From Piezodorus guildinii (Eukaryota > Arthropoda > Insecta > Hemiptera > Pentatomidae): 64,000 nucleotides of DNA. Positions within the stretch are counted from its first letter, which is position 1, and each line of letters opens with the position of its first letter. The stretch covers positions 51,813,917 through 51,877,916 of the forward strand of contig CM041297.1 of NCBI GenBank assembly GCA_023052935.1. The letters are read 5' to 3'. The notes beneath the pieces were generated by a model. It was not told the origin of the DNA, made no database searches, and saw only the letters and a list, made by a program, of their open reading frames with translations. Both the position numbers and the translations under genes were made by a program. Positions 19,785-31,074 of this stretch are shown here, in pieces.

Positions 19785-20580
19785 AAAAGAAGAAGAAATC
19801 CCAATTGACAGATTGGAAAATATCAAAAATTGTTTTGCTTCACAAAGAAAGGGGATAAAAATAAATTAAATAATTTCAGACCAATATTATTGGGCGCTGC
19901 TATAGGAAATGTTTTTAACAAAACCATTCAAAGCAGACTGACAAAAACGATAAATGAAAATTTACCTTTGGACCATGCAGGCATTAGGAAGGGGATGTCT
20001 ACAATAGATCATTTACACGCTGTCAACCAACTCATTGAGAAAAGTATAGAATATAATTTAGATTTATACCTTATATTTGTTGACTTTTCCAAAGCATTTG
20101 ATAGTATATATCATAGTAGCATTATAACAGCTCTCAAGTCAATAGGTATCGAGGAAAAATATATTTCTATAATAAAGCAATTATGTACTGATAACAAAGC
20201 ATTTATATCTAGTGACAAAGAAGGCAAGGAGTTTCCAATCAAGAGGGGAGTCAGGCAAGGAGATGCACTATCACCATAGCTGTTCAGTATAGCACTGGAA
20301 CTAATTCTAAAGGATATAAAATGGGATAAATATGGAATAAACATAAATGGTACTAAAATAAATGCACTTTAATACGCTGATGATGTGCTACTGATTACCG
20401 GAAAAGAGGAAGAGATAGTAACAATGCTGCAACAACTTAGGTATAAAGGTGCACAACATGGACTGTCGTTAAACTTGGCAAAGACTAAAATACTCACCAA
20501 CTCCAGTGTCGCGAAAATGTAATAAAAATATATTATAAATGTTTATATGTATATCAATAAAGACCATTATTATTATTTTC
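19785..20580 (+). pseudogene. RTE-type LINE reverse transcriptase fragment
   Basis: About 240 codons: KKGDKNKLNNFRPI, QSRLTKTINENLPLDHAGIR, 'STIDHLHAVNQLIEK', IFVDFSKAFDS, PIKRGVRQGDALSP, then a stop replacing one residue (about 20277), 'LFSIALELIL', and YADDVLLITG with both catalytic Asp. It then ends at SLNLAKTKILTNS. The motifs and their order are those of RTE-type non-LTR RTs. A frameshift near 19850 separates the start, and an in-frame TAA before 'YADD' is a second break. A short AT-rich tail with ATT repeats (20565-20576) follows. The C-terminal RT domain is missing. Confidence 0.8.
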
Positions 20581-20984
20581 ATGTAGTTTCTTCTCTAAAT
20601 GCAATAGAAAGTCACTGAACAGACCGAATTTTGGGTTAAATGCAGTACTAATCTGATGTACGACCGTTATAGTGTTTCTGACCCTGACATGTTGCCTGAG
20701 CTTTATATTTATGTGTACAAAAAATGGGTTTCACTCAAATAGATAAAGTGGCTATCGACTGACAACAAAGGATTACCTAAACAAGAGATAACTAAAATAA
20801 TATTGCACAGCTTATCGCATCGCTATTCAATATTGTTACCAAGATACGATAGTAATTTGGATTCTTCATGATACGGAAGTGGTGAATTCCCTAAAATATT
20901 CCTCTCACTACCTTAAAAATAACTACTACCATAAAGACCATAGCATTCGAACTTGCAAGAACCGGTTAATCTTTATGGTATTAG

Positions 20985-21748
20985 TGTGTTCGTGTTGGGT
21001 CAGACTAGCGCAAAAACGAAAAGTTTTACGAAACTGAAATTTTATATTTATTACAACTATATGCCCGAGATGTTACAGAAACTTTTTCATCAAAATCAGC
21101 TAACCAGAAGAGCCACTTTATATTATGCATTTTGGACTTTTACGATTTTCTCAAAAACGGCTCTTGCGATTTTGATCAAACTCGGCATATCGATGTAAAA
21201 TTTATTGGGCTTTAATGTGATGTAGGTTTCATTCTGATTAAAATAGTCTGACAGGGCTTAAATGACGATATTTTAAATTTTCTTCCTCTAAACTACCTTT
21301 AATTTTGTACATTCCAAAAGACAAACCATACCATCTTAATGACATTAATAAAGGACGACTAAATATATAAGTTAGACGAATTTGATGAACCACTAATGGA
21401 TAAAAGAGAAAAACTATTTTTTAACGTAATTTTTGGTTTACTGATAATAAGAACAGTAATATTGACGTATAATAGACCGTTGGAAAGAGAAAGATTTCAG
21501 AAAAAATATTATCTGATACACAGAGTTGCAAAAGGTATTATATAGTTAACGAATGGGTGATAAACTTATAACTGATTAACAATTTAATATAGTTATATTA
21601 TTTAATCTAAATCATATGTTTTCAACGAAAATGATTACTGGTTTAATTAAAATCAACTTCAAATTGAAGTATATTTAATAGTTTTTAAAATGATTTAAAA
21701 ATCGAGGTAAGTGAAAGCCGCGTGTTGCCCGCACCAAATTTTTTAAAA
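20985..21748 (+). repeat. R900 copy H
   Basis: Starts inside the element (no left end seen) at about CGTGTTGGGTCAGACTAGCG, carries TGCCCGAGATGTTACAGAAA and the GGGCTTTAATGTGATGTAGG core, and ends with GAGGTAAGTGAAAGCCGCGT and a T-run. Confidence 0.75.
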
Positions 21749-22009
21749 TAGCAATAGAATCTAATATAATTGAATTAATATATTTAAAAAAAATTGATGA
21801 AGATCACCATTGTATTAGATTTTTCTCCTTTGTTTTTTTATAAGTCTCTCCACTAGTTTCAATAAACCTCGATGATAAGTTCATATTGAAAAAAAATAAA
21901 TAATCATCACTCTAACATCTTACAAATAGGCAGAATTAGTCCTTTAACGTTTATTACATCTCTCTAACTACTTATTTTAACTCTCCTAGCCTATAATAGG
22001 AAAGTAGTT

Positions 22010-22400
22010 CCTTTCTATGCAAGAAGCAGCTCGTAGCAGACGAAGCGAATACTAAAACATCATCACCTCCTCGAGACGGAGACACCTGTCCGTCGGACAC
22101 TTCACACGTTTTTACCCTCCTCGCGACAACACAGTTCCCAGGGCGTGAAACAGGTGCTTTGCGTTAGGGTAAGGGCAATAAAAAAAACTGGGGGAGGTTT
22201 GGCACTCACCGTGCGAGGAGCCCAATGGGTTCCAACGGATCCTCTTTCGGTAAAAATAAAAGGGGGTTCTTCAGTCTTCAATAGGAAATCAGTTCTTCTT
22301 CCTTTCTCGGATTTTCTAGGTATTGGATATTGGAAATGGGATCTCCAATTACTAACGGTAAAACATATGCTATTCACTATATTTATACCATACATTCAAA
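22010..22400. other. CpG-containing block of unknown nature
   Basis: A GC-richer segment with repeated CG dinucleotides (for example GAGACGGAGACACCTGTCCG near 22075) and overlapping short frames on both strands, none matching a family I recognise. It could be a promoter or 5' exon, or part of an LTR. No splice or repeat evidence decides between these. Confidence 0.3.
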
Positions 22401-22558
22401 ATTATTTTTTTTTTGTCTTTTTGGTTTTTTATTTCCTATAATAAACCTTTGGTAACGAGCATTATAAAAAAAAAAAATTACCCCCTCCTTTAAAATTTGA
22501 GGGCTTGCATTTCAAGACACGTAGAACCCGAATAAAGAATTTTTAAAAATCCGCCATA

Positions 22559-23999
22559 CGCCACACAGTGGGGCGAATGGACAAAAAGCGGAAAAATATC
22601 AATATCTCGAAAACGGATTATCAGAAAAATCTGGGGCTAGTCTCATTCGATTCAGAATAACAAAATACACCAAGTTCAAAGTTTTTATTGAAATTTTGAG
22701 GACAATTATATAACTAAAGAGAAAGTTAAGGCCTATTAGCAAGATAAAAATTTCAGAAATTTTCGAAATTGGTTTCACTTATGAAAACCAGTTCAAACAA
22801 GTATTTTGAGTGTATATTGAAGTTAAATAATACTTACGAATACAAATTCGAGGAAGTTTAAAAGACTCGAGAATTTAGTAAATAATTTAACAAGAGATTT
22901 AAAGTCAGAGGTTGAAATGAACTCAAATTGAAAAGAAACTTACGATTTCAAATACAAGGAAATTATATTAACAGTTGCATAGCTGTATCACTGATTTCTT
23001 TGGTTTGGGTCTCATGTTCGCGATAAAAGGAACTGAAGTCTCCAGTAGCTGGATTCGTCGTTGGTAGGTGATAAACATATTCATTTTCCATCCACTCGCT
23101 GAATATTTTCCTGAACCTTGCCCGGTACCGATTTACCTTTTTTTGTTTTTTATTAAAATGAGGCAACAAATTCTTACATAGAGCTGTCACCATTGTAGAA
23201 ATGTTTTCCTCGTCAAGTTCAGGATTTCGTCGATAATATACGTCGAAGTTTGTACTATTCTGGAAGTATGTGAGTTTGTACCACTGTAGAAGTTTGTGAG
23301 TTTGTACCACTGTAAGTTTGTACAAGCACCCACACAAATCGCGGTCTTTAATTTTGATAGAGCTCATGGTTAGACAACGTTAGCAACTAGACTGAACTGG
23401 AATTAAAAGTGTTTTGACTTGGGGACTTGTATTATCTCAGCCAATTGGGTAAACAAAATAGTGCAACAACCAAAGGGGTACTCTAATCCATTATTTTCTT
23501 TGCGGTGTTTTGATCGGATAGGCACATAAAGGCAGATGATTTTTGTTGTAATCTTTATTTTAACACGTATATTTTGAGAAAATACCTTCCCCATCCGGGG
23601 GAAGCCGGAGCTTTTTTTGTTGCACTACCTTTTCAAAATGTTTAGGGTAGTTTTGTCTAACTTTAAGGGTAACTTTTGTCTGGTTACGTGATCAAAAATA
23701 TTTTTTTGACCAATTCGTCTAATGTGTGGCATATTTAAACATCCTAGAACAGGAATAAAACATTATTTCAATATTTTTCCCAGTTATATAGCAAACTCTG
23801 AAAGTTAGTTGTAATTTAAGCAAAACTTCCACTATATTGATTTTAAGCCCCAATAAATGGGGCTAAACATTAGTCTGGTTGACATTTGTGCTATATCTAG
23901 ATGCAGTGGCTAATGTACAACAGAAACACGAGCCAGATGATCAAAATAAAAAATTTCGAAAAAATCTAATTTTTTCCGCACTTGCCCCACTGTGCGCCA
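22559..23999. mobile_element. Transib-like DNA transposon with RSS-like ends, 5-bp duplication
   Basis: The 1,431-bp element (22564-23994) begins CACAGTGGGGC and ends with its inverse GCCCCACTGTG, and is flanked on both sides by CGCCA (22559-22563 and 23995-23999). Termini starting CACARTG and GC-rich 5-bp target duplications are hallmarks of Transib, the superfamily related to RAG1. The heptamer CACAGTG is identical to the V(D)J signal heptamer. The left end also has ACAAAAAGC 10 nt after the heptamer. Outside the terminal 11 bp the ends are only loosely similar. It is too short for a full transposase, so probably non-autonomous. Confidence 0.65.
22963..23367 (-). CDS. Unidentified 134-residue ORF inside the Transib-like element
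   Basis: An open frame starts MSSIKIKDRDLCGCLYK and ends in KEISDTAMQLLI before the stop. It is rich in charged residues, contains YRARFRKIFSEWMENEY, has no membrane segment, and looks like real coding composition rather than AT noise. I do not recognise the family. A direct repeat of GTGAGTTTGTACCACTGTA lies in its N-terminal part (about 23268-23312). Lying wholly inside the transposon, it may be a transposase remnant or captured sequence; neither is shown. Confidence 0.35.
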   Translation of the reverse strand: MSSIKIKDRDLCGCLYKLTVVQTHKLLQWYKLTYFQNSTNFDVYYRRNPELDEENISTMVTALCKNLLPHFNKKQKKVNRYRARFRKIFSEWMENEYVYHLPTTNPATGDFSSFYREHETQTKEISDTAMQLLI

Positions 24000-24315
24000 T
24001 CCGCGGCATTTCTTCGAAACAGCTCCACCAATATTTTTGAAATTCCCAAAAAAATACTAGGGCATGCAACGATGATCTTAACACAGGCATTGGTATCAGC
24101 TGGTTATTTTTTTAATGACGGCAGATTAAAAATAATTTAATTCATAACTCAGTTACTTTTGAAGACAGAGAAACATTTATTAGTGTTTTTATACAAAAAC
24201 CGCGAATAATTAGAAAAAAAAGTTAAATTTTTATTCATAATTACGGTCATAACTCAGTCATTTTTGAAGATACCGAAAAATTTGTATGTAACTTTTGAAT
24301 CAGTAAAGCACGATA

Positions 24316-24316
<1 letters not shown>

Positions 24317-24356
<40 letters not shown>
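24317..24356. repeat. Poly(A) tract, 40 nt
   Basis: An uninterrupted A-run in AT-rich DNA. No retroelement 3' end was recognised immediately upstream, so its origin is unclear. Confidence 0.6.
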
Positions 24357-24358
<2 letters not shown>

Positions 24359-24379
24359 ATGTTGATCTGTATATTCGTC

Positions 24380-24775
24380 ACAAATTGAGACGTTGATTTC
24401 CAAAAGGTACTAAAGGACATTATTTACGAAATTGATTTTTTTACATATTTGTATTCTCATCATTTAGTTCTATCTAAATATTCTATTTGATGTTATCTAA
24501 TGAATTCTCAAGTCCTTAAAAAACACGATTTAGAAATGCGGTCATTTTCTAAAAGTACTAATTACGCATTTATTTTCGTTCCAAATCATTCTAAAAAAAT
24601 TCATTTCAGAACTTTAATATGATGTTATTATTATAGTAAAAAAACAATTCTAAATTTTAATGCGAAAAGACCGAAATTAGCCAGTTTAATAATATAGTAA
24701 TGAGAGATTTTCGCGCTTCCTGTAAAATTTCCTAGAATGGATATAGTACCTTTTGGAAATCAACGTCTCAATTGT
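24380..24775. mobile_element. MITE with about 32-bp terminal inverted repeats
   Basis: GAGACGTTGATTTCCAAAAG at 24387 onward and the continuing GTACTA are mirrored exactly at 24744-24775, with one extra A in the left terminus. The element is about 396 bp, AT-rich and non-coding. No certain target duplication was found, so the superfamily is undetermined. Confidence 0.7.
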
Positions 24776-25589
24776 AATAGATGGAATCCCTAATAACTTG
24801 TTTATTATTGATGACAGAGAAAAAATGTAAGGTGTTAAGGAATAAGGATATTTGATTTGAATTAAAATAGAAAGAAAATTAAAGGAAATATTAACGAAGT
24901 CTAGTATAAATGCTTTTGGTTTATTATTTTCAATAATGAAGATTTGTAACAAATAAAAAAATACCAAAAAGTTAGTGTTTAGTGCAAATGTTTTTCTCAT
25001 GTATGAACCCAGCTTTATTTTCAAAAAGATTTTGTCATTAGTCATATTCATAAAATAATTACTACATACAGTTTATAGAAGAATTGATGTCAATTACAAA
25101 ATATTCAAATAAGTTTATTTATTTTTATCAGGTCTCTTCAGCAAGCTTAGAATTTCCCAAAAATATTGTCCAGTGACCGAAATTTTGAATCGATTTGTCA
25201 TTTCTCTTTTCTTTTTTTTTCGAAAATTTCCAATTTTAAAAATAATGAAAACAGACATTCTTAGTGACATAAAACCTGCAACAAAGGAACTAAGAGCTGC
25301 GGCACATGGTGTGTTATTAGTAGTACTATAATACTCTTGTACTCTTGGGCAACCTCTACCCAAACAGATTACCTCTACCCACTATACCACGCCGCTCTGA
25401 TTTTTACATAATAATTGTTTGATATTAGATATAATAGAAGAATAAACCTTAGATATTAAGCTTACACCACAAAGTGGAATATGGAATTCATATTTGAGCT
25501 GAATAGAAATCAGGAGGCACTCGTGCCGCTAACTTGTAAGAAGAAAGTTGTCCTTGAAATGGAGTGAGCTTTCAATGAATTTGACGATC

Positions 25590-25680
25590 CATAGCAAGGA
25601 ATCCAATCCAATCACATTTACCCTTCGCCGAAAACACACCACGCCCAACCTCTCCCTATCCTATTCCTATCTAAAGCAGG
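25590..25680 (+). pseudogene. Small jockey RT fragment
   Basis: One frame reads SNPITFTLRRKHTTPNLSLS, matching the 'NKS--ITFT-RR' segment after the catalytic block of jockey RTs (the copy at 9989 has NKSYQITFTHRRK). The surrounding sequence is too decayed to assign. Confidence 0.5.
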
Positions 25681-25945
25681 AAAATGGATTGGAAATGGTT
25701 ACTTGGAATTAGGGATTGGAACTCAATAAAGTAAAATGATATGAGAGCATCCTTTTTCATTAGAAATAATCTATTGTATTATTTTTATACACTCGTATTT
25801 CCAGTTAATTGAAATATGCGCAGTCCGTTCTACGTTAGCGAATCGAGCTAAAATCAAAGTAATTGTAAAGTTTATACATAGATCAAATCATTCGATCAAA
25901 ACTGTCATTTTCGTAAAATAAATTAATTTCTTCAAAATTACACTT

Positions 25946-26217
25946 GGTGCTAATAATAATAATAAAAGGCTTACCACCAAACTCCGACTGCACAGATTCG
26001 TCAAATGTTCACCGTTCAAGCCCAAGCCCCCGAGATCAGCCTTAACGCAATCCTCCCATCGACGCTTCGGCCTACCTTTCGGACGCCTACCAGTCGGATT
26101 AGCGAATCTCAACTTTCTCGGAATCCGTTCCTCAGTGAGCCCAACAACTTTACTCGCCCATTTGATTCTCCGCGATGCTATCAACTCAATTATATTCACA
26201 GGATACAAGCTCCGCAA
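25946..26217 (-). mobile_element. RTE-type LINE 3' end, third copy
   Basis: Minus-strand frame: NIIELIASRRIKWASKVVGL, then RIPRKLRFANPTGRRPKGRP, then RRWEDCVKADLGGLGLN. It ends leftward in an (ATT)n tract. This is the least damaged of the three copies in this segment, with no stop within the conserved tail. It lacks the upstream RT. Confidence 0.75.
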
Positions 26218-26519
26218 TTCCCTGAACTACAAATTGCATCAAGAAACGCGAATTTATTCTCCCAGAAGATTACACCGCGAGGCCCAGGGCCTACACGGCC
26301 TGTTGCGCCACTGGAAGAAGAAAGATATATGTTAAAGTTAAACACACTCAACACACACATATATATTGTTCACACCATATGTTATGGTCTGATGGAAAAA
26401 AAAAAAGGAAAACTGTATAAATTCTTGATATTTATCAATAGATCATTTTTGTATTAATCTTTATTTTTTATCTGTTTTAAAAATAGTTATAATAAATATA
26501 AATAAAAGTTTTGAATAGA

Positions 26520-27397
26520 AGAGAAAGAAAAAGAAGACGACCGTTTTCCATTGTTTTTTGACTGCCTCGTGGCCAGTCGAGTCTTAAGCTAGCGTCTGAG
26601 CGGTGAAGATGTGCCGTATATAGACCCAAGATTCCTCTCAACGTGTGAATGTTTGGAAACGATTTTCTTCATCTTCTCATCGTTCCCCTTGGAACTTGGA
26701 AGAGCCGCCTAGCGGTCATTTTCAACACCCAAGAGAACTTCGTCCAAGCCGCCCTGCGGTCGTTTTCTTCAACACTCAACTGGACATCTTTACGTGAATA
26801 TAACCTATCTTTATCCATTAATGGAACATTTAATTTCTTAATTCTTATTCAAGAAACTGTTTAATTTGATAACTATTTTTTTTACATCTTTAAGCATTAA
26901 TTAAGTTAAGTTTGTTTCTTCTATTTTTACAATATTTTAATTAGGTTTATTTTGTTTCCTACATTTTCTTACAGCTGTTTAATTATAATTAGGTTAATTT
27001 TTTTCTTATATAAACTTATTAGGTTAATTTGTTTCTTATCTTGTTTATATGTATTTCAGTGTATTAAATGTACTGTGATTCGTCGTTTGCTTTCATTATT
27101 TTTATTTATTTTAAATCTATACAGTCCACTTATTTATTTCAATAGAACCACCATCAATTTTGAGTTTTCACTTGGAAGTACTATTCTTTCAAGGATAGCC
27201 CAGCGTATACATACATATATATATATAAGTTAAAGTATCAATCACAACAGTATTAGTATTCCATACCCGTTGAGTGCAAACAGGAAACGTTTATTAAATA
27301 TATCATGTGTTAAATAAATGGGATTGTTTAAAACATCAATTTTGTGTTGCTTGTTTTACTATTAATTATTTTTGAATCTTTTGTCCGCGAACATAAG
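26520..27397 (+). other. Candidate 5' LTR/leader region of Gypsy copy 2
   Basis: This sequence directly precedes the primer-binding site at 27398, so an LTR should end here, but no matching 3' LTR was found downstream and the LTR start could not be fixed. It contains two similar units with GCCGCCTAGCGGTCATTTTC (about 26703) and GCCGCCCTGCGGTCGTTTTC (about 26749). An LTR is inferred from position only. Confidence 0.35.
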
Positions 27398-27415
27398 TGG
27401 TGCCGAAACCCGGGA
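27398..27415 (+). promoter_or_regulatory. Primer-binding site, tRNA-Phe type (Gypsy copy 2)
   Basis: TGGTGCCGAAACCCGGGA is the exact complement of the conserved 3' end of eukaryotic tRNA-Phe (CCCGGGTTTCGGCACCA). It marks the internal start of the element, upstream of gag. Confidence 0.75.
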
Positions 27416-27468
27416 GGCCTTTAAATCTCAGATTTTTTTTTCTCAACAGCTTTTAGAAATCAAGATCC

Positions 27469-28603
27469 ATGGCGGAAGGAGTCCTACAACAACCGATAGT
27501 GTTGACAGTGCATCAAGAGGACCCACCACAGCCATCAGAAACGGAAGAGTGGATCCAGACTGATACCGCTAATACATTAGAATGGATGAAGTTGAAGACT
27601 GCTACATCCCAAGATCTAAGAAAGGCTATTTCAGATCTGGAAAGATTTGACGAAGAAATGGGAGAGTTAAATCATTTCCTTAAGGATGGAGACCGGCTGA
27701 ATAGAAGCTAAGAAAAATGAAAATTTGTTAGACACGGGAGACGCAGAGGACGCTTTTAGCGTCGTTAGTATGCCGGGTCAAGAGAAATATCTTTAACCTG
27801 ATTCAAGCAGACGAGGAAAACACCTTGGAGCATAGTAAAGGACAGTTTAAAGAAGGCTTTTGGGGGTGGCCGGTGGTCCACAGAGGAGGATATTTTCCAG
27901 CTGTTTCGGGAAAAGAAGCAGCACCATCAGAGAGACCACTTCTGCACGCGAAGTAGAGTCCAGAATGGACTTTGTATCAAAAATATTGAAGGTACAGCTT
28001 GCAAAGGACACAGGACGGATGGAAGCATTGAAAAAAGAATAGACCTTTGTAGAATGTGCCCAGGAAATGGTTGACGCTTGCGCCAGGGGCGAAGAGGCTA
28101 AGAAAGGAGAGGAAGAAGAGATGGGATGGACAAGAGTCAACTATAGAAGACCCAACAACAAACCCGTCGTATGGAAAAGAAGAGAGACAGAAGCCGGCGG
28201 ACGGGAGAGAGTGACCCTGGGAGAACGGAGACCAGCGATAGAACGCAGAAGTTGGAGAAAAGAAGAGAGGAAGTGCCATGGATGCGGAAAGGTGGGACAC
28301 TTGGTAGCACAGTGTCCACGCACCAGATGTTTTGAGTGTGGAACGGCAGGACACATCGCCAGGCAATGCCCCTATATTAGAAGGCAAAAAGATACAAATC
28401 GGGTGAAGCCAATTGAGGTAAACGCTCAGAGGGTTTTTAGGAGACAAAGATCACCAACAGGATCGGACGAGTCTACGGAATCATCAGAGACAGAAGAAGA
28501 CGTAAGCGAACCTGGAAACCGAGGAGGTGGAAGTTCGAGAAGTGCCAGAGGAAACGGAGGACGTGGGTCAGCGGCAGCGAGAAGAACGAACCGGGAAGAT
28601 TGA
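27469..28603 (+). pseudogene. Gag of Gypsy copy 2, broken
   Basis: Starts MAEGVLQQP and parallels the intact Gag at 39956: TANTLEWMKLKTATSQDLRK, ISDLERFDEEMGELNHFLKD, then a stop near 27711 and several frameshifts through 28060. The frame recovers at 28067-28603 with two zinc knuckles, CHGCGKVGHLVAQC and CFECGTAGHIARQC, and an acidic/basic C-terminus. It ends in TGA at 28601, with protease following in the same frame. Gag would assemble the particle and bind element RNA; this copy cannot. Confidence 0.85.
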
Positions 28604-29050
28604 GGTGAGTGCAAGGTGAGAGGCAACCAAGTGTATATAAATAATATAGTGAGTGAGCGTGGTGGGTTGCCTATCATCAGAATTGCGAGTGGAGTGCGGT
28701 GCCTCGTTGACACGGGGAGCTCAAACACCATAATGTGTCGGAGTGCAATAGAAAAATTGTGTGAAGGAGAGATTATACCCAGAACACAGGTATGTACTTG
28801 TAGTTTAATCACCTTGGGTGGCCCTTGTAAGGTAGAAGGGGAAGTAGGGATAGATTTGAGTAGATGGGCGGCAGATGGCGGAAAGCTAACGATAAATGTA
28901 GTCGAAAGTATGCCTCGAGAGTATGGTGGTATAATAGGCTGTGATCTGCTAGAGAAGGTGGGGGCGAGAATTCGAAACAGTGGTGGGAAATGGATTATCC
29001 GAATAGGACAAAGGAAGTATAGGAGCAATAATTCCTATATTAAGGGAAAG
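28604..29050 (+). pseudogene. Protease region of Gypsy copy 2
   Basis: In frame with the end of gag behind one TGA. Contains GLPIIRIASGVRCLVDTGSS with the aspartic protease triad DTG, then 'GGIIGCDLLEKVGARIRN'. The match to the intact copy stops near 29050, where a deletion joins protease directly to late integrase sequence. Confidence 0.8.
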
Positions 29051-29756
29051 GTTAGCATTGGGGCACCTCAACACGCCAGGACATCCAAAAAGTAGGGGTG
29101 GCATCGAAAGGCTGCATAGCACACTGGGGGATCATCTGCGAGTATATTACGTGGATAAAGGTCTAGAACCAGCCGTCGCGATGTCAAAAGCAGTAGCGGC
29201 ATATAATCATTCCATCCACGCGATTACAGGATTCTCTCCATTCGAAATCCTATTTGGGCTCCGAGAACGGCGTAGAGATGTAGGAGAAACAGTGGCGGAG
29301 AAAGGATTGTCAGAGGCTCTGATTATTAATCGTCTTTTGTTAGGAAAACGGTGGGAGAAAACGCGGAAAAGGATAGAGGCGGAAAAAATTAGGAGAGTAT
29401 TACGGAAAAATATTTCATTGCAGGACAGATTGGAATGCATTAAAATAGGGACCGTGGTTTACCCGAAATTAGGGTTCAACAGAGGAAAGGAAGTTACTAG
29501 GTATGAGGGTCCATACAAGGTGATTGTCATCAGGGAACATAACCTAGTCACGATCCAGAGCATTCAAGATCCCTGCAAGAGGAGGACTGTACACTTGGAA
29601 CAATTGAAATTCCCGGTAGGGTATCAGCCCGATTCTCCCGAGTCAGGTAGAGGGGCTGCCTCTTCGGAGCACCCTGACTTACTCCCCCGTCCGGGGCGGC
29701 TACCTAGGTTAGGTGATCCTAGGGTATGTACTGACTGTGACCATATGTTAGTATAA
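29051..29756 (+). pseudogene. Integrase C-terminal half of Gypsy copy 2
   Basis: Begins at PGHPKSRGGIERLHSTL, which carries the catalytic Glu of the DDE triad, then AAYNHSIHAITGFSPFEILF, a basic coiled segment, and the GPY module (RYEGPYKVIVIREHNLV). It ends with a longer, different tail than the complete copy. Relative to that copy about 2.3 kb is missing (41600-43920 equivalent): RT, RNase H and the first two catalytic Asp. No PPT or 3' LTR was found downstream. Confidence 0.8.
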
Positions 29757-29858
29757 GTGATTTGTGTACTGTTCTGAGTGTATTAGTGCAGTATACTGAA
29801 CTCGGGAACCGGAGGGACGTTAATCCCCACTAGCTTTGCACTAAACTAGTCCCTGCGG

Positions 29859-29859
<1 letters not shown>

Positions 29860-29913
<54 letters not shown>
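29860..29913. repeat. (TA)n microsatellite
   Basis: About 54 bp of pure alternating AT, just beyond the 3' end of Gypsy copy 2. The missing 3' LTR might have been lost here. Confidence 0.8.
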
Positions 29914-29914
<1 letters not shown>

Positions 29915-31070
29915 CACAAAAAAAATTAAACAAAGCAGTAAATCAGCCAAGTGATGTAGACAATTTTAATTCGTTATACGCAAGCACAATATATAAAATA
30001 AAAATATAACGCTTTTAACATTAGTCGTGCTTAAAAGACCTATAGGACGGCCGATGAGATGTTGAGTATGTGAATGTAATTTCATAATAAATAGAGTTTT
30101 TTCTTTTTTTGAATAATGGACATATTAAATTGGATGAAACTGCTGATGAAGTGGCTTAAGATTATATATAGAGAAATATGCTGTAATATGATATAAGCAT
30201 TTTTTAGAAAAAGACACTTGATAAAATAATTAATTTAAAGGTTAAAATGAGGTGTAAAAAGTATAGAGATATCATAAAAATATAGTTGTTTTACAGATAC
30301 TTGGAAATCCGCCAGAGGCCGAAACGTAGTGAAGTACTAAAATAAAGTAAATCAATCAACTTCTTTTGGAAACGACCAAAAATATATCTTGTAAAAATCA
30401 TTGTTTATTTTATTTATCCTTAAACATAAATAAACAAATCAGTTGAAAACTCGGTGGCCCATATTAACGACTGGGTTGAGGCTGCGAGCAATTGCGCTAT
30501 CGCCCCTCTTCCAAAGGTAGGGTTACATTGACTGTGGCTTCATAGGTTTCCCAGCGGCCATAATAGATTATATAGAGTTATACTTGTTGTCAACAAGTGT
30601 ACATCATGTGTCCTCCATGACAAGACATCCATCAACGTGTCTTCTCTTCATGACGCAAATACAGTTTTAGTTGGCTAGGACAGCTAGAGTACTCTGAAAG
30701 CCTTCCCTGACCTTCTTAACGGCGTCACAATGCCTCTTACTGACAGGTCTAACTCTTTGTAATACTATAATACTCTCACACACAAGTTATATATCTGTGA
30801 CGATCGTGAATAAGTGGTTAAGTCAAAATCTTTCATTTTACAGGCGAGCGACTTAAATTTTACGTAATACCCAACATATAGTAATAACATACAGCTTTCT
30901 TTCCACCTGAAATTTCTTCCACCAAGAAACTTCTTTAACCAGTTTAACACGACGTAGGAGAAGGTCTGAGGGAGCGATACGTGGGGTTAACTCATTTTTG
31001 ATATAACTCGAGTTATCTAGTTTTTTACGATATAATATATTCAATTATACTAAATTGCATTATTTGTATT
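29914..31070. other. Mostly unassigned; hammerhead-like scrap
   Basis: GCCAGAGGCCGAAACGTAGT at about 30312 resembles the stem II/GAAAC half of the Penelope hammerheads, but no CUGANGA was found, so it is at best a relic. The rest holds nothing recognisable. Confidence 0.3.
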
Positions 31071-31074
31071 TCTT

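Noticed and set aside
22102..22441. Overlapping 97- and 98-residue frames on opposite strands
   Set aside because: Neither matches a family I know; overlapping open frames in a GC-richer patch are common by chance. Kept only as an unknown CpG block.
25330..25400. tRNA-like A box on the minus strand (GTGGTATAGTGGGTAGAGG)
   Set aside because: No B box at the expected distance and no cloverleaf.
29757..29860. 3' LTR of Gypsy copy 2
   Set aside because: No segment here matches the region before the copy 2 primer site, nor the copy 1 LTR, so a 3' LTR is not supported.
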